Origin: Gammaproteobacteria bacterium
GTDB taxonomy: Bacteria; Pseudomonadota; Gammaproteobacteria; Nitrococcales; Nitrococcaceae
Direction: 5' to 3'
DNA length: 64,000 nt
Assembly (NCBI GenBank): GCA_030433275.1
Contig: JAUILK010000003.1
Location: forward strand, 62,001 to 126,000
Shown here one piece after another: positions 14,778-22,416 of the stretch. The translations under genes and the position numbers were made by a program. Every line of letters begins with the position of its first letter. Position 1 is the stretch's first letter. The notes beneath the pieces are model-generated. The model saw nothing but the letters and a program-made list of their open reading frames with translations, was not told the origin of the DNA and did not search any database.

Positions 14778-15101
14778 TTACTTGGCGATCCCCAGGAACA
14801 CAGCCAAGCAACGCTCAACCTCCACCAGCGCATCCACATCAATGCGCCCGAAGGCGCGGCCTAGCTTGTCACGCTTTACGGTCATGGCCTTGTCCACCAT
14901 CACCTGCGAAGGTTTTTGCAGACCGCTCTCTGCGCTGGGCTGAATAGTGATGCGAAACAACGGCGCGGCGACCAGCGTGCTTGTCACCGGCAACACCGTC
15001 ACACTCGCGTGCTCGTTGAATTGATCGGCCTGAATAACCAAGGCGGGTCTCGGCTTACCAAAGTCGCCATGCAGAGCGATGGTCACGAAGTGACCTCGCA
15101 T
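14778..15101 (-). CDS. mazF: MazF/PemK-family endoribonuclease toxin
   Basis: The 107-residue protein is a PemK/MazF-fold RNase with the typical start (GDFGKPRPALVIQADQFNEH) and core (ASVTVLPVTSTLV, SQVMVDKAMTVKRDKLG). It cuts single-stranded mRNA when freed from its antitoxin. Its ATG overlaps the last base of the antitoxin stop. The first half of its coding sequence (14957-15068) is duplicated about 1.7 kb away at 16622-16733, so this locus has been copied or recombined. Length is complete. Confidence 0.88.
   Translation of the reverse strand: MRGHFVTIALHGDFGKPRPALVIQADQFNEHASVTVLPVTSTLVAAPLFRITIQPSAESGLQKPSQVMVDKAMTVKRDKLGRAFGRIDVDALVEVERCLAVFLGIAK
14957..15068 (-). repeat. 112-bp direct repeat within mazF, copy 1
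   Basis: This segment is nearly identical to 16622-16733 and in the same orientation, with only a few mismatches, clustered at the mazF 5' end. It marks a partial duplication of mazF. Confidence 0.85.
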
Positions 15102-15325
15102 TATTCCGTCCAGCCGTCCACATCGGCCAGGGTTTCATCCATGAAGCGCTGCATATCCACGTCGGCCATGTCCGCTTGAGCGGCAAGGCGGGACTGACGG
15201 CGGCATTCCTCCGCGAAATCCGGCCGACGTGTGTCCGGAACCCAAATCTGTATCGGACGAAGCCCGGCCCTGCGCAGTGCGTCGCGGTGCTTTTGAACCC
15301 GAGCGTTTACGTATGTGTTTGCCAT
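15101..15325 (-). CDS. mazE: MazE-family antitoxin (DUF3018 type)
   Basis: The 74-residue protein has the DUF3018 pattern ALRRAGLRPIQIWVPDTRRP followed by an acidic tail (DMQRFMDETLADVDGW). This antitoxin type is regularly paired with PemK/MazF toxins. It would bind both the toxin and its own operator. The ATG is preceded by GGAGGG with about 9-bp spacing. Upstream, a 12-bp inverted repeat brackets the predicted promoter. Confidence 0.85.
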   Translation of the reverse strand: MANTYVNARVQKHRDALRRAGLRPIQIWVPDTRRPDFAEECRRQSRLAAQADMADVDMQRFMDETLADVDGWTE

Positions 15326-15343
15326 GTGAAACGCCCTCCATAT

Positions 15344-15385
15344 GTTGCATGTAACACCATAGCCGCATCCTCCGTTACATGCAAC
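15344..15385 (-). promoter_or_regulatory. mazEF promoter bracketed by a 12-bp inverted repeat
   Basis: GTTGCATGTAAC (15344-15355) and its exact complement (15374-15385) are 18 bp apart. On the minus strand a -35 TTGCAT lies inside the far arm and a -10 TATGGT (15356-15361) adjoins the near arm, spaced 17 bp. Binding of the antitoxin to both arms would cover the promoter. Confidence 0.65.
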
Positions 15386-15563
15386 GTGCTGTCAAGATCA
15401 GACCCAACTCTCGCCCCAGCGCACTTGGCTGATCTGAACGCGCCGGCGGAATTAGGCGCGGCGATCTCGTCACCGTGATTATACTTTGATGATAATAACA
15501 AATGTGCGTTTTGTTGTTTTTGGCATAATCATTGAATCGAAACAAACCGAGTGAGGGGCCGAT
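15386..15563. other. Spacer with a 24-bp echo of the traG 3' end
   Basis: No gene is supported. The stretch starting CAAGATCAGACCCAACTCTC (about 15393) closely matches CAAGGTCAGATCCAACTCTC at about 17344 in the traG gene, reading AGARVGSDL on the minus strand. The right half is A/T-rich and probably holds the parD promoter. Confidence 0.4.
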
Positions 15564-15824
15564 ATGAGCCGCCTATCCATAGAGATCACGCCTGAGCAGC
15601 ACCAACGGCTCAAGGCTGTCGCCGCGTTACACGGGCAATCGATCAAGGACTACATCTTGGAGCGGGTTCTACCGCCCCCAACGGAGGAGGGCCTGTCGCC
15701 GGACGACGCCCTGTGCCAATTGGAGGACCTGTTAAAACCGCGTATCGAGGCGGCCGAACGGGGCGATGTCGTGGCGAAATCCGTGAAGGAGAGCTTCGAA
15801 GATGTAAGGCGCGAACGTGGGTAG
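15564..15824 (+). CDS. ParD-like ribbon-helix-helix antitoxin
   Basis: The 86-residue protein begins MSRLSIEITPEQHQRLKAVA and continues GQSIKDYILERVLPP, a ribbon-helix-helix of ParD type. An acidic linker and a helical toxin-binding tail (SFEDVRRERG) follow. GAGGGG lies 6 bp before the ATG. The expected ParE toxin gene begins at its stop but is broken (15817-15915), so this is an orphan antitoxin that may still repress its promoter or neutralise toxins elsewhere in the genome. Confidence 0.78.
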   Translation: MSRLSIEITPEQHQRLKAVAALHGQSIKDYILERVLPPPTEEGLSPDDALCQLEDLLKPRIEAAERGDVVAKSVKESFEDVRRERG

Positions 15825-15915
15825 GGCGTCGTTACCCTACGAACTGACAGCGGCCGCCGAGCTCAAGGTCGGCAAGAGTGCCTTGTACAACGCGCTTGCC
15901 GCTGAAGATAGCTAG
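15817..15915 (+). pseudogene. ParE toxin start joined to a recombinase-like tail (remnant)
   Basis: A GTG overlapping the parD stop opens a frame that begins like ParE (VGRASLPYELTAAAE). It then passes directly into ELKVGKSALYNALAAED, which resembles the C-terminal helix-turn-helix of serine resolvases, and stops after 32 residues. The toxin core is missing. The junction suggests deletion between a parE and a resolvase gene. It is too short to act as either protein. Confidence 0.5.
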
Positions 15916-15964
15916 CGCGCCACATATAAGCCCCGAATCGGCATCGAACCAGATTAGGAGTCAT

Positions 15965-15993
15965 TTGTGCTGTGTATCGCGTCGCGATACACT
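15965..15993 (+). promoter_or_regulatory. higBA promoter and operator, probably leaderless
   Basis: A -35 TTGTGC (15965-15970) and -10 TACACT (15988-15993) are 17 bp apart. The perfect palindrome TGTATCGC-GTC-GCGATACA (15973-15991) fills the space between them, a clear site for HigA. The higB ATG at 16000 lies only 7 bp after the -10, so the transcript would begin at or next to the start codon. Confidence 0.7.
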
Positions 15994-15999
15994 CTATTC

Positions 16000-16278
16000 A
16001 TGATCGTCAGCTTCCGCCATAAGGGGCTGGAAACTCTCTACCAGACCGGGGCCACCCGGGGCGTGCAGGCAGAACATGCGCCCAAGCTCAGGCGTATACT
16101 CGCAGCTCTCGATGCCGCTGCGACGCCGGCTGAACTGAATCAGCCAGGTTACAGGCTGCATCCCCTCAAAGGGCGGCTTGAGGGCCATTGGTCAGTATGG
16201 GTGAATGGCAACTGGCGCGTGACGTTCCGGTTTGTCGGCCCCGACGTCGAGCTGGTCGATTATCAGGACTACCATTGA
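16000..16278 (+). CDS. higB: HigB-family mRNA interferase toxin
   Basis: The 92-residue protein is a RelE-fold HigB with the typical N-terminus (IVSFRHKGLETLYQTGATRG) and catalytic end (GHWSVWVNGNWRVTFRF). The conserved Trp, Asn and Arg residues are kept. It cleaves mRNA on ribosomes and is neutralised by HigA, encoded 13 bp downstream. Toxin-first order is the norm for higBA. The ATG at 16000 lacks a ribosome site and sits just after the -10, so a leaderless mRNA is likely. It is complete and predicted active. Confidence 0.9.
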   Translation: MIVSFRHKGLETLYQTGATRGVQAEHAPKLRRILAALDAAATPAELNQPGYRLHPLKGRLEGHWSVWVNGNWRVTFRFVGPDVELVDYQDYH

Positions 16279-16291
16279 ACGAGATACCGCC

Positions 16292-16579
16292 ATGATGAAT
16301 AACCCTCCGCATCCCGGCGAGTTGCTGCGTGAAGACGTACTGCGTGCGCTCGGAATCGAAGTCACCGATGCCGCTCAGCGGCTCGGCATGTCGCGTACGA
16401 CGTTATCGCGGGTCATTAACGCTCGGGCGGGGATCAGCCCGGATCTGGCGCTCCGGTTGGAGAGGGCGGGCGCCAGCACGGCCCGATTCTGGATGACGCT
16501 GCAGGCTAACTATGAGTTGGCGCAGGCCGCACAGCGGCAACAGCCATCAGTACGGCGCTTGCAAGACGCGGCGCCATGA
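16292..16579 (+). CDS. higA: HigA-family antitoxin
   Basis: The 95-residue Xre-type protein has the HigA signature (PPHPGELLREDVLRALGIEV). A helix-turn-helix follows (DAAQRLGMSRTTLSRVINAR) and then the ISPDLALRLERA helix. It binds HigB and represses the operon through the palindrome at 15973-15991. The start is one of two adjacent ATGs (16292 or 16295), with a weak ACGAGA upstream. Length is normal. Confidence 0.9.
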   Translation: MMNNPPHPGELLREDVLRALGIEVTDAAQRLGMSRTTLSRVINARAGISPDLALRLERAGASTARFWMTLQANYELAQAAQRQQPSVRRLQDAAP

Positions 16580-16621
16580 GCCGTTGGCTTCGTATACAGC
16601 GCGGACGCGTCAAGGCGGCAT

Positions 16622-16733
16622 ACAACGGCGCAGCGACCAGCGTGCTTGTCACCGGCAACACCGTCACACTCGCGTGCTCGTTGAATTGATCGGCCTGAAT
16701 GACCAAAGCAAGTCTTGGCTTACCAAAGCCGCC
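16622..16733 (-). pseudogene. Duplicated 5' fragment of mazF (copy 2)
   Basis: This segment repeats the first half of the mazF coding sequence at 14957-15068 almost base for base (residues VIQADQFNEHASVTVLPVTS are encoded). It lacks the ATG region and the catalytic second half. It lies just after higA and on the opposite strand to it. The similarity stops abruptly on both sides, so it was made by duplication or recombination and is not a gene. Confidence 0.8.
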
Positions 16734-16799
16734 AGGTTTGCCTGCCGGCGGCGCCGGCGCTACCCTAATTTTGGGTTAATTTGAGCAAAGGAGGCGATC

Positions 16800-17198
16800 A
16801 TGGCCGCCAAGGACGTCTATAGCGACCGGGCCGACGGATACCGCGACGGTTGGGAGGGTTATGGCTGCTATCGCAACGGCCAGCGGGTGGATTCCGGCCG
16901 CGAACCGCGTGCGCTGCGCCGCATCCCGCGCCGGCTCGCCGCGGGTGTCGCGATCGCCGCCCTGTTGTTCGCCGCCTACTTCGTCTTCATGCACTGGCAG
17001 GCCATCGTCACGGCTGTATTCACCCTGGCCGGCCTCGTCGTGGTGGGTGTTTGTTTGTGGTTTGGTGGAATACCGGACATCGCGAGTGATTCTCCAGATG
17101 AGTCATTGGTTTCCGTAGAAAACGGTTGGAGAAATGGCCCCGATGGTGTCGGTTGGTATGTGGCCAGCACGAGAATTGACGACGACGACTCATTCTGA
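16800..17198 (+). CDS. Small membrane protein of unknown function
   Basis: The 132-residue protein has a charged start, one or two hydrophobic helices in the middle (about 48-65 and 68-88: AAGVAIAALLFAAYFVFM and IVTAVFTLAGLVVVGVCLWF), and an acidic tail. AAAGGAGG lies just before the ATG, an excellent ribosome site. No family is recognised. It sits alone on the plus strand between the TA cluster and the converging conjugation run, and a hairpin terminator follows. Confidence 0.65.
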   Translation: MAAKDVYSDRADGYRDGWEGYGCYRNGQRVDSGREPRALRRIPRRLAAGVAIAALLFAAYFVFMHWQAIVTAVFTLAGLVVVGVCLWFGGIPDIASDSPDESLVSVENGWRNGPDGVGWYVASTRIDDDDSF

Positions 17199-17213
17199 AG
17201 CTGACTCATGCGA

Positions 17214-17238
17214 ATGCGGGGAGTTTTACTCCCCGCAT
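17214..17238. terminator. Terminator between convergent transcripts
   Basis: An 11-bp perfect stem (ATGCGGGGAGT with its complement) has a 3-base TTT loop. It lies between the plus-strand gene ending at 17198 and traG ending at 17255 on the other strand, so it probably serves both. Confidence 0.7.
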
Positions 17239-17254
17239 GCATTTGTGCGTAGAT

Positions 17255-18760
17255 CTATTTCCTGATCGCTACCTTTCGTGCGGCGGCCCCGCCTTGCTTG
17301 CCAGCCTCCGCTGCATCGCTAGAACCGCCTCTAAGCGCTCCTCCAAGGTCAGATCCAACTCTCGCACCGGCCCAGCCCAGCATAGCCATCCAGAACGTCG
17401 GGAAGATCAGCAGCATCGATACCTGCACGATCCGCAGGATGTTGGCATCGTAAGAGCTGGTGAGCCCGGCCACGAACCCCAGCTGGGCCGTCTGGCTCGA
17501 ATAGAGCATGCCGATCAGATGATTTTCCAGCCACCGCGCCAGCTGGAACCAGAACGTCAGCGAGGTCAGGCCGAAGTAGGAGAACGTCACGACGCCGGCG
17601 AGCTTGAAGCTATAGCCCGAGAAGACCAGCAGGAAGGGCAGGGCGATCACCAGGGCCATCATCAACAGATACTGCACCATGGGCATGGCGCGGGCGAGCG
17701 CGTCTTTCATGCCTTCGGCCGGGATTGCGCCCAACGCCGCGCCCAGATACCCCGCCAGCGAGCCGAGAACGGATTCGGTGGCGCCGCGGCTGCCGCCGCC
17801 GCCGGATATCACGTCGTCGGCATTACCCAGGGCGCCGCCTTGCTCGTTGTTCAGCAGCGCGCGAATGGCGTAGTCTTGCGCGCTCGCCGAGGAGAACGTG
17901 GCGTAGAAGTAGTTCATGAAACTCGGATCGATCTGATTGCGCAATCGCTCCTCGAGCCCATGGCCGGAGGCCGACCACCACGCCCGGCACATGGGGTAGC
18001 CGCCCTGCGCCGGAGTCGTGCCGCGTCCGAAATCCCGCGCCGCGTCGTAGGTGAAACTTTTGACTGGCCCCTTCGCCTGGATGCTGTCGTAGTAGCCGGG
18101 CGTGTTCAGAAAGTAGGACGAGCCGAGCCAATCGGTATCCTCGGCGCGGCGCCGGCTGATGGCGCCGGAGGTCTGAAACAGCTTCGCCCGGGCCGCGCCG
18201 TAGCACCAGACCTGGAAGTGCGTGAGCTCCTCGCGCAGCTTCGGATCCTGGATCGCCGTGTTGTTCAACTGAGTGCGGATGTATTGATAATTCGTCTGAC
18301 AGGGCAGCGCCGCGACGCCGGCGTTGGTCAACCCGGTCGACACCGCATGCACGACCGCCCACCAGACGGGCATTTCGGCGGAGCGCCCGCCCAACGCGGC
18401 GCCGCCGCCGGCCGAAGCGCCGGGGCCGGTCGCCACCCGCGTGCCGCAACTGTTCAGATGTTGCTGGTCGATATTGGCCGGGGCGAACTGAACGTTCATC
18501 AACGGGAAGGCGGCGAACGCATAGATGAGGATCATCGCATACAGCGCGGTTTCGATCCGGTTGAGCGAGAGCAGGCCCTTGTTGCCTTCGTCCTCGCCCT
18601 CGCCCCGCGCCCGGTACCACTCGCGCAGGATCAGCGCGAGAAACGGCAACGCCGCGATCATCGTCTTGTTCAGGATCCCCCAGAACGCATTGTTGATGAT
18701 CCAGCCGAGCATGAGCACAACATTCTCGAAGAAGTCGAACACGGTGAGATCCACATGCAT
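17255..18760 (-). CDS. traG: TraG-family mating-pair protein (TraG_N)
   Basis: The 501-residue inner-membrane protein has the TraG N-terminal domain organisation. There is a membrane segment (VVLMLGWIINNAFWGILNK), two more close by, a long periplasmic Cys-containing region, and a C-terminal cluster of helices (PFLLVFSGYSFKLAG, ILRIVQVSMLLIFPTFWMAM). TraG proteins stabilise mating pairs and take part in entry exclusion. The ATG at 18760 has GGGAGAA upstream. It is the last gene of the long minus-strand conjugation run and is followed by a terminator. The residue count is typical for type G systems, which lack the long F-type C-terminus. Confidence 0.87.
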   Translation of the reverse strand: MHVDLTVFDFFENVVLMLGWIINNAFWGILNKTMIAALPFLALILREWYRARGEGEDEGNKGLLSLNRIETALYAMILIYAFAAFPLMNVQFAPANIDQQHLNSCGTRVATGPGASAGGGAALGGRSAEMPVWWAVVHAVSTGLTNAGVAALPCQTNYQYIRTQLNNTAIQDPKLREELTHFQVWCYGAARAKLFQTSGAISRRRAEDTDWLGSSYFLNTPGYYDSIQAKGPVKSFTYDAARDFGRGTTPAQGGYPMCRAWWSASGHGLEERLRNQIDPSFMNYFYATFSSASAQDYAIRALLNNEQGGALGNADDVISGGGGSRGATESVLGSLAGYLGAALGAIPAEGMKDALARAMPMVQYLLMMALVIALPFLLVFSGYSFKLAGVVTFSYFGLTSLTFWFQLARWLENHLIGMLYSSQTAQLGFVAGLTSSYDANILRIVQVSMLLIFPTFWMAMLGWAGARVGSDLGGALRGGSSDAAEAGKQGGAAARKVAIRK

Positions 18761-18771
18761 GCCGGTTCTCC

Positions 18772-19149
18772 CTAACCCAGGACCCAGCCGATCAGCCCGG
18801 GCAGATTGGCGGCTTCGATCGCGGCGAGCGCGATCAGGCAAAGCCGCTCGAATTTGACCAGCCGGGCGTGGGCCGCCGCGCCGCCGTCCGAGTGTTCGCG
18901 CTGCAGCGCCCGCAGCCGCGGGCGCCAGCGCGAGAAGTACAGCGCGCCGCCGGCGGCGTAGAGCGCGAGCCGCCAGAGCAGCGCGTAAGGCGTGATCGAG
19001 TGCATCCAGTCGCGAAAGGCGGCCGGCCCGCCGGCGAGCCCGATCCCGAGGCCCGCCAGCGCCAGGGCGAGCACGACGGCGAGCGCGCCGGCGGCGGCGA
19101 ATACGCCTCCGGCCGTCCAGCGGCGCATCGTGCGGCTAATGAAGGCCAC
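18772..19149 (-). CDS. Small membrane protein of the conjugation run
   Basis: The 125-residue protein has an N-terminal hydrophobic segment (AAGALAVVLALALAGLGIGL), a second near residue 60 (LLWRLALYAAGGALYF) and a third at the end (LIALAAIEAANLPGLIGWV). No family is recognised beyond its conserved place next to traG. It overlaps the preceding gene end by 14 bp and lies 11 bp before traG, so it is translated as part of the same unit. A role in the membrane complex is likely. Confidence 0.7.
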   Translation of the reverse strand: MAFISRTMRRWTAGGVFAAAGALAVVLALALAGLGIGLAGGPAAFRDWMHSITPYALLWRLALYAAGGALYFSRWRPRLRALQREHSDGGAAAHARLVKFERLCLIALAAIEAANLPGLIGWVLG

Positions 19150-20578
19150 GGTTCGGATCCCGGCTGTCCAGCACCGGATTGGCGTTTTGGACGCCGCGAG
19201 GCGCGTGGCCCAGATCGCGCGCCTGCCGGCGCGCGATGATCGTGGCGGCCGCGTTGTTGGCGAGCGCCTTGCGGATCTCGAGCTCGGTGCGCAGCGCCTC
19301 GATCCCGCGGTCGAGGTGCGCCAACTTGGCGGCGATCGCGGCCTGGCCGCCTTGGTTGTTGGCGATGCCCGGCTCGTCGGCCCCGGCGAGCATGACGCGG
19401 CGCGCCCACAGCGCTTGCGTGAGCGTGCGGGCCAACGCCATCTCGGAGGCCAGGCGATGGGTCAACAGGCGTTGCTGCGGGTCCTGGCGCAGGGCTTTGA
19501 TGACCGGGGCGGAGACCGAGAGCGCCGCGCCGGCCGAGACTTTACGCAGATTGGCGTCGTCGATCGGCGCGCGGCCGTCGACCAGGGCGGTCAGTCGCGT
19601 CTCGATCCGGCCCTGTTGATCCTCGAGGGTGCGCATCAACCCGATGCCGGATTTCGACTTGACCTTCTCGCAGCCGCCGCAGGTGCGAATCTCCCGCTCG
19701 CCGACGACCTTCGTGATCCAGTCCGCGGCCTCGGCCGGGGAGCCCCAGACGGTGCACATGCCGCCGTTACAGCCGCCGCCGGCGCCGGAACCGCCGCCTC
19801 CGGCCCATGGGCCGGAGGCGCTCGGTACGGAGCCCCAGCCCCGGCCGCCGCCGGCGACCGGCTGCGTGCTGGCGGGGTTCGTGCGGCCGTGGAGAATGTC
19901 GTAGCCGGCGACGGCGGTATCGCGCGTGACCCGGATCGGCGTCTGCCTCGCGCCGCCGCGCTTTTGGCCGCCGACCCAGGTCACGCCTTTGTCGCCGCCT
20001 TGCGATTCGACCGACTGCGCCGCTGCCACGGCATCGCCATTGCGCGCGGCCGTCGCTTGCCAATTCTCGGCCTGAGCCTGTTGCTGCCAGCCGCCCGAGG
20101 TGATGGCGTCCGCCGCCCGCTTGGCCAACGCTCTACAAGAGGCCTTGGCCGTGTTGAAGTCCAACCGGCCCTGCAGAATACCGTTGGAGAGCAGATCATA
20201 GAGCCCCGGTGCGGCCCGCTGGATGATCATCGCCGGCAGTGCGGCGACCGCGCCCGTGGCGTTTTGTATGACCGTGCTCATCAGATTGCGAAAGCCGTTG
20301 GTCACGCCGTTGAGCTGATTGGCGATGGTCGCCTGCGGATCGAGGCCGCTGCAGGCCGATCCGGCGTTCCAGCGGATCCCCAAGCCGAAATTGCCCGTCT
20401 GGTAGCCGCGCCCGGCGGACGCGCTGACCGGACCGGCGCCGCCGATCCGGTAGTAGAGCGCATCGCCGGGGGCCGACCGCGCGTCCGGCGGGACCGCCAG
20501 AGCGAGCGCGCCCATCAGCAGCAGGCCGGCGAGCGGCCAACGAACTGACCCGCGCGGGGTTTGAACCGTCCGTGCCAT
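19136..20578 (-). CDS. ICE mating-apparatus protein, TIGR03755 family (TraH-like)
   Basis: The 480-residue protein has a signal peptide (about 1-35) and a Gly/Asn-rich periplasmic body with Cys pairs (GSACSGLD, GGCNGGMC, RTCGGCEK). The C-terminus is long and helical. These features match the TIGR03755 family of integrating conjugative elements, which fills the TraH position in the type IV secretion channel. The many Cys fit with a DsbG-type oxidoreductase encoded in the cargo. It overlaps the next gene and sits in the usual order before the TIGR03756 and TIGR03757 genes. Confidence 0.85.
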   Translation of the reverse strand: MARTVQTPRGSVRWPLAGLLLMGALALAVPPDARSAPGDALYYRIGGAGPVSASAGRGYQTGNFGLGIRWNAGSACSGLDPQATIANQLNGVTNGFRNLMSTVIQNATGAVAALPAMIIQRAAPGLYDLLSNGILQGRLDFNTAKASCRALAKRAADAITSGGWQQQAQAENWQATAARNGDAVAAAQSVESQGGDKGVTWVGGQKRGGARQTPIRVTRDTAVAGYDILHGRTNPASTQPVAGGGRGWGSVPSASGPWAGGGGSGAGGGCNGGMCTVWGSPAEAADWITKVVGEREIRTCGGCEKVKSKSGIGLMRTLEDQQGRIETRLTALVDGRAPIDDANLRKVSAGAALSVSAPVIKALRQDPQQRLLTHRLASEMALARTLTQALWARRVMLAGADEPGIANNQGGQAAIAAKLAHLDRGIEALRTELEIRKALANNAAATIIARRQARDLGHAPRGVQNANPVLDSRDPNRGLH

Positions 20579-20587
20579 GACGCGCCT

Positions 20588-21010
20588 CTAGTGATAACCC
20601 TGTTGTATCCGGGCGAGTTCCCAGATGCCTTGCGCGCTCTGTTTGTAGAGCAGAGTGGCTTCCTCGTCGTGCCCCTCGTTGCGTCTGGCCTTTCGCAGCA
20701 CATCTCCCGTGCCCCCGAAAATCTTGTTGTCGCGTTGTGCCTGCCGCGCGCGCTGCGGATCGACCTTGTAGCTGACGATTACATGGAATTTGACCCGGTC
20801 CTCGCTCAAGACCCGGCGGTCGTTCACCGTGAAATGATCCGTCTCGAGCAGGCCGTGATACGCCGCATTGATCCGCTCGAGCAGATCCAGCCGGACCTTA
20901 TCGGCGGAGGGGCCGACCTCGGCGGAGCCGCACCCGGCGACGGCGAGCACGGCAAAGGCGATCGCGCCGCTCAGTGCGGCGCGGGCGCGGGAGACCAAGC
21001 GGTTGTTCAT
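20588..21010 (-). CDS. Lipoprotein of the conjugation run
   Basis: The 140-residue protein has a signal peptide with a lipobox (VLAVAGC, Cys about 27) and a soluble domain rich in Arg and Asp (DHFTVNDRRVLSEDRVKFHV). No named family is recognised. Its place between the TIGR03755 and TIGR03756 genes, 9-10 bp from each neighbour, shows it belongs to the transfer operon. It is probably a periplasmic, lipid-anchored part or stabiliser of the channel. Confidence 0.75.
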   Translation of the reverse strand: MNNRLVSRARAALSGAIAFAVLAVAGCGSAEVGPSADKVRLDLLERINAAYHGLLETDHFTVNDRRVLSEDRVKFHVIVSYKVDPQRARQAQRDNKIFGGTGDVLRKARRNEGHDEEATLLYKQSAQGIWELARIQQGYH

Positions 21011-21020
21011 GCTGTTGCCC

Positions 21021-21974
21021 TCAGTTTGGGGGAAAGATCAGCGTCTGGCCGCGGCGCTTGCAGCACGCGTAGGGGCGCCATAACGCCCAGACGTAGTCGC
21101 CGTCGTCGGGTACGCGGAAGCCCGCGAGCGGACCGCGATCGGGGAAAACCTTGCAGGAAAGGGTCATATTCGGCTGCAGGCGCTGCCACTTGTGCGTCGA
21201 GGCGTCGCCTTCCTTGACCGGCGCGGGCGGCCAATAGCCCGGCCGGGGCGGTGCGACGAGCGGCCAGTAGACGTGCGGCTGGCCCGGGCGCGTGACGAAA
21301 TCCGCGACGCGTTGGGCCACCACGGCGGCCGCCTTGTAGTCGTTGGCCTGCGCGATGAATCCGGAGCGTGGATAGACATGGCCCCACACGTTGCCGATGC
21401 GGCCGATCGTCCGCGCGCCCGGAATCAGCGCCTCGGGATAGACGGACTCCGGCACGCCGGCGCGCCAGGCCAACGAATCGAACACCGACAAGTAGTAGGG
21501 CCTCATCGCTTTGGCGGGGGTATCGCAGGTATAGCCGGCGCTGACGCTCGCCAGCTGAGCGAAGCCGGCGGCGGCGGGATGACCGAACGCATCGGCCTGC
21601 TTGAAGCGCAAATTCCGGTGATCGCGGCCGGCCAAGCCTTCGGTGCGGACACCGCCGGTGCGGGCGGTGAAATTCGGCGGCGCCAGGGGCGAGACGATCG
21701 GCCAAGGGTTCTCGCCGGTCCGCTGATAGACCGAGACCACCAGATCCGGCATATAGTGTCTGACCTTCACGCTCGTGCGCGTGTAGCAGACGAACAGATT
21801 ACAGGTCAGCCAGACGCAAACGTTGACGATCCGGTAATCCAGGCAGTTCCACGACGCCGCCGAGGCGAGGATCGAGGCGGTGTTGACGGCCCGGGCGGGC
21901 CGCGGCGCGAGACCCCCGCTCACTAGGAGCGCGCACGCCGCGGCGAGCGCGATGGGGGCACGCCGGTCGATCAC
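21021..21974 (-). CDS. ICE mating-apparatus protein, TIGR03756 family (TraU-like)
   Basis: The 317-residue protein starts at a GTG with AGGAGG upstream. It has a signal peptide (IALAAACALLVSGGLAPRPARA) and a Cys-rich periplasmic domain. Features include SWNCLDYRIVNVCVWLTCNLFVC split by conserved spacing, an SVFDSLAWR block and a late SCKVFPD...ACCKRR part. This is the pattern of TIGR03756/TraU proteins, required for DNA transfer. It overlaps the upstream TIGR03757 gene by 4 bp. Confidence 0.85.
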   Translation of the reverse strand: MIDRRAPIALAAACALLVSGGLAPRPARAVNTASILASAASWNCLDYRIVNVCVWLTCNLFVCYTRTSVKVRHYMPDLVVSVYQRTGENPWPIVSPLAPPNFTARTGGVRTEGLAGRDHRNLRFKQADAFGHPAAAGFAQLASVSAGYTCDTPAKAMRPYYLSVFDSLAWRAGVPESVYPEALIPGARTIGRIGNVWGHVYPRSGFIAQANDYKAAAVVAQRVADFVTRPGQPHVYWPLVAPPRPGYWPPAPVKEGDASTHKWQRLQPNMTLSCKVFPDRGPLAGFRVPDDGDYVWALWRPYACCKRRGQTLIFPPN

Positions 21975-22372
21975 GGCCGTTCCTCCTGGCGTGCGGCGGC
22001 GCGGATCTCGGTGAGCGCGGCCTGCACGTCGGGCTCGCCGTAGACGACGTACTCGCCGTCGACGACCACGGCCGGCACCCGCTCGACGCCGAGCCGCCAG
22101 GCGCGCAGCAGTCCGCGATACGCCTCGCCGTAGGCTTTCTTGAAGCCGTGCAGACGTTGTTGAACCATCTTGGCCGCCGCCGCCTGGTCGGCGGGCAAGC
22201 CGTCTGAGAGCCGCTTGTCGAGGCGGGCGGGCGCGTCGAGCTCGAATACCGCCGCGTGATCGGGTACGTTCGTGACGGGCAGGCCGGCGAGGGTGAACAC
22301 TTCCGTCTGCGCCGTCGCCGCCCCCGATGCAAGGCCCGTCAGGGCCAAGCCGATGATCGGTATCATTCGCAT
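21971..22372 (-). CDS. ICE protein, TIGR03757 family (thioredoxin-like, periplasmic)
   Basis: The 133-residue protein has a signal peptide (MRMIPIIGLALTGLASGAAT) and the TIGR03757 core, with the ending LGVERVPAVVVDGEYVVYGE. That ending resembles the cis-Pro part of TrbC/thioredoxin-like folds. It lies before and overlaps the TIGR03756 gene, in the family's fixed order. An earlier in-frame ATG at 22411 is possible, but it would place extra Arg-rich residues before the signal peptide. Confidence 0.82.
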   Translation of the reverse strand: MRMIPIIGLALTGLASGAATAQTEVFTLAGLPVTNVPDHAAVFELDAPARLDKRLSDGLPADQAAAAKMVQQRLHGFKKAYGEAYRGLLRAWRLGVERVPAVVVDGEYVVYGEPDVQAALTEIRAAARQEERP

Positions 22373-22416
22373 GAGTCGTGAACCTCGGGGGATACGGCAT
22401 CGGTCATTCATGCTGT

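Noticed and set aside
17237-18775. A 512-codon plus-strand frame opposite traG
   Set aside because: Low-complexity Arg/Gln/Gly composition and complete overlap with traG.
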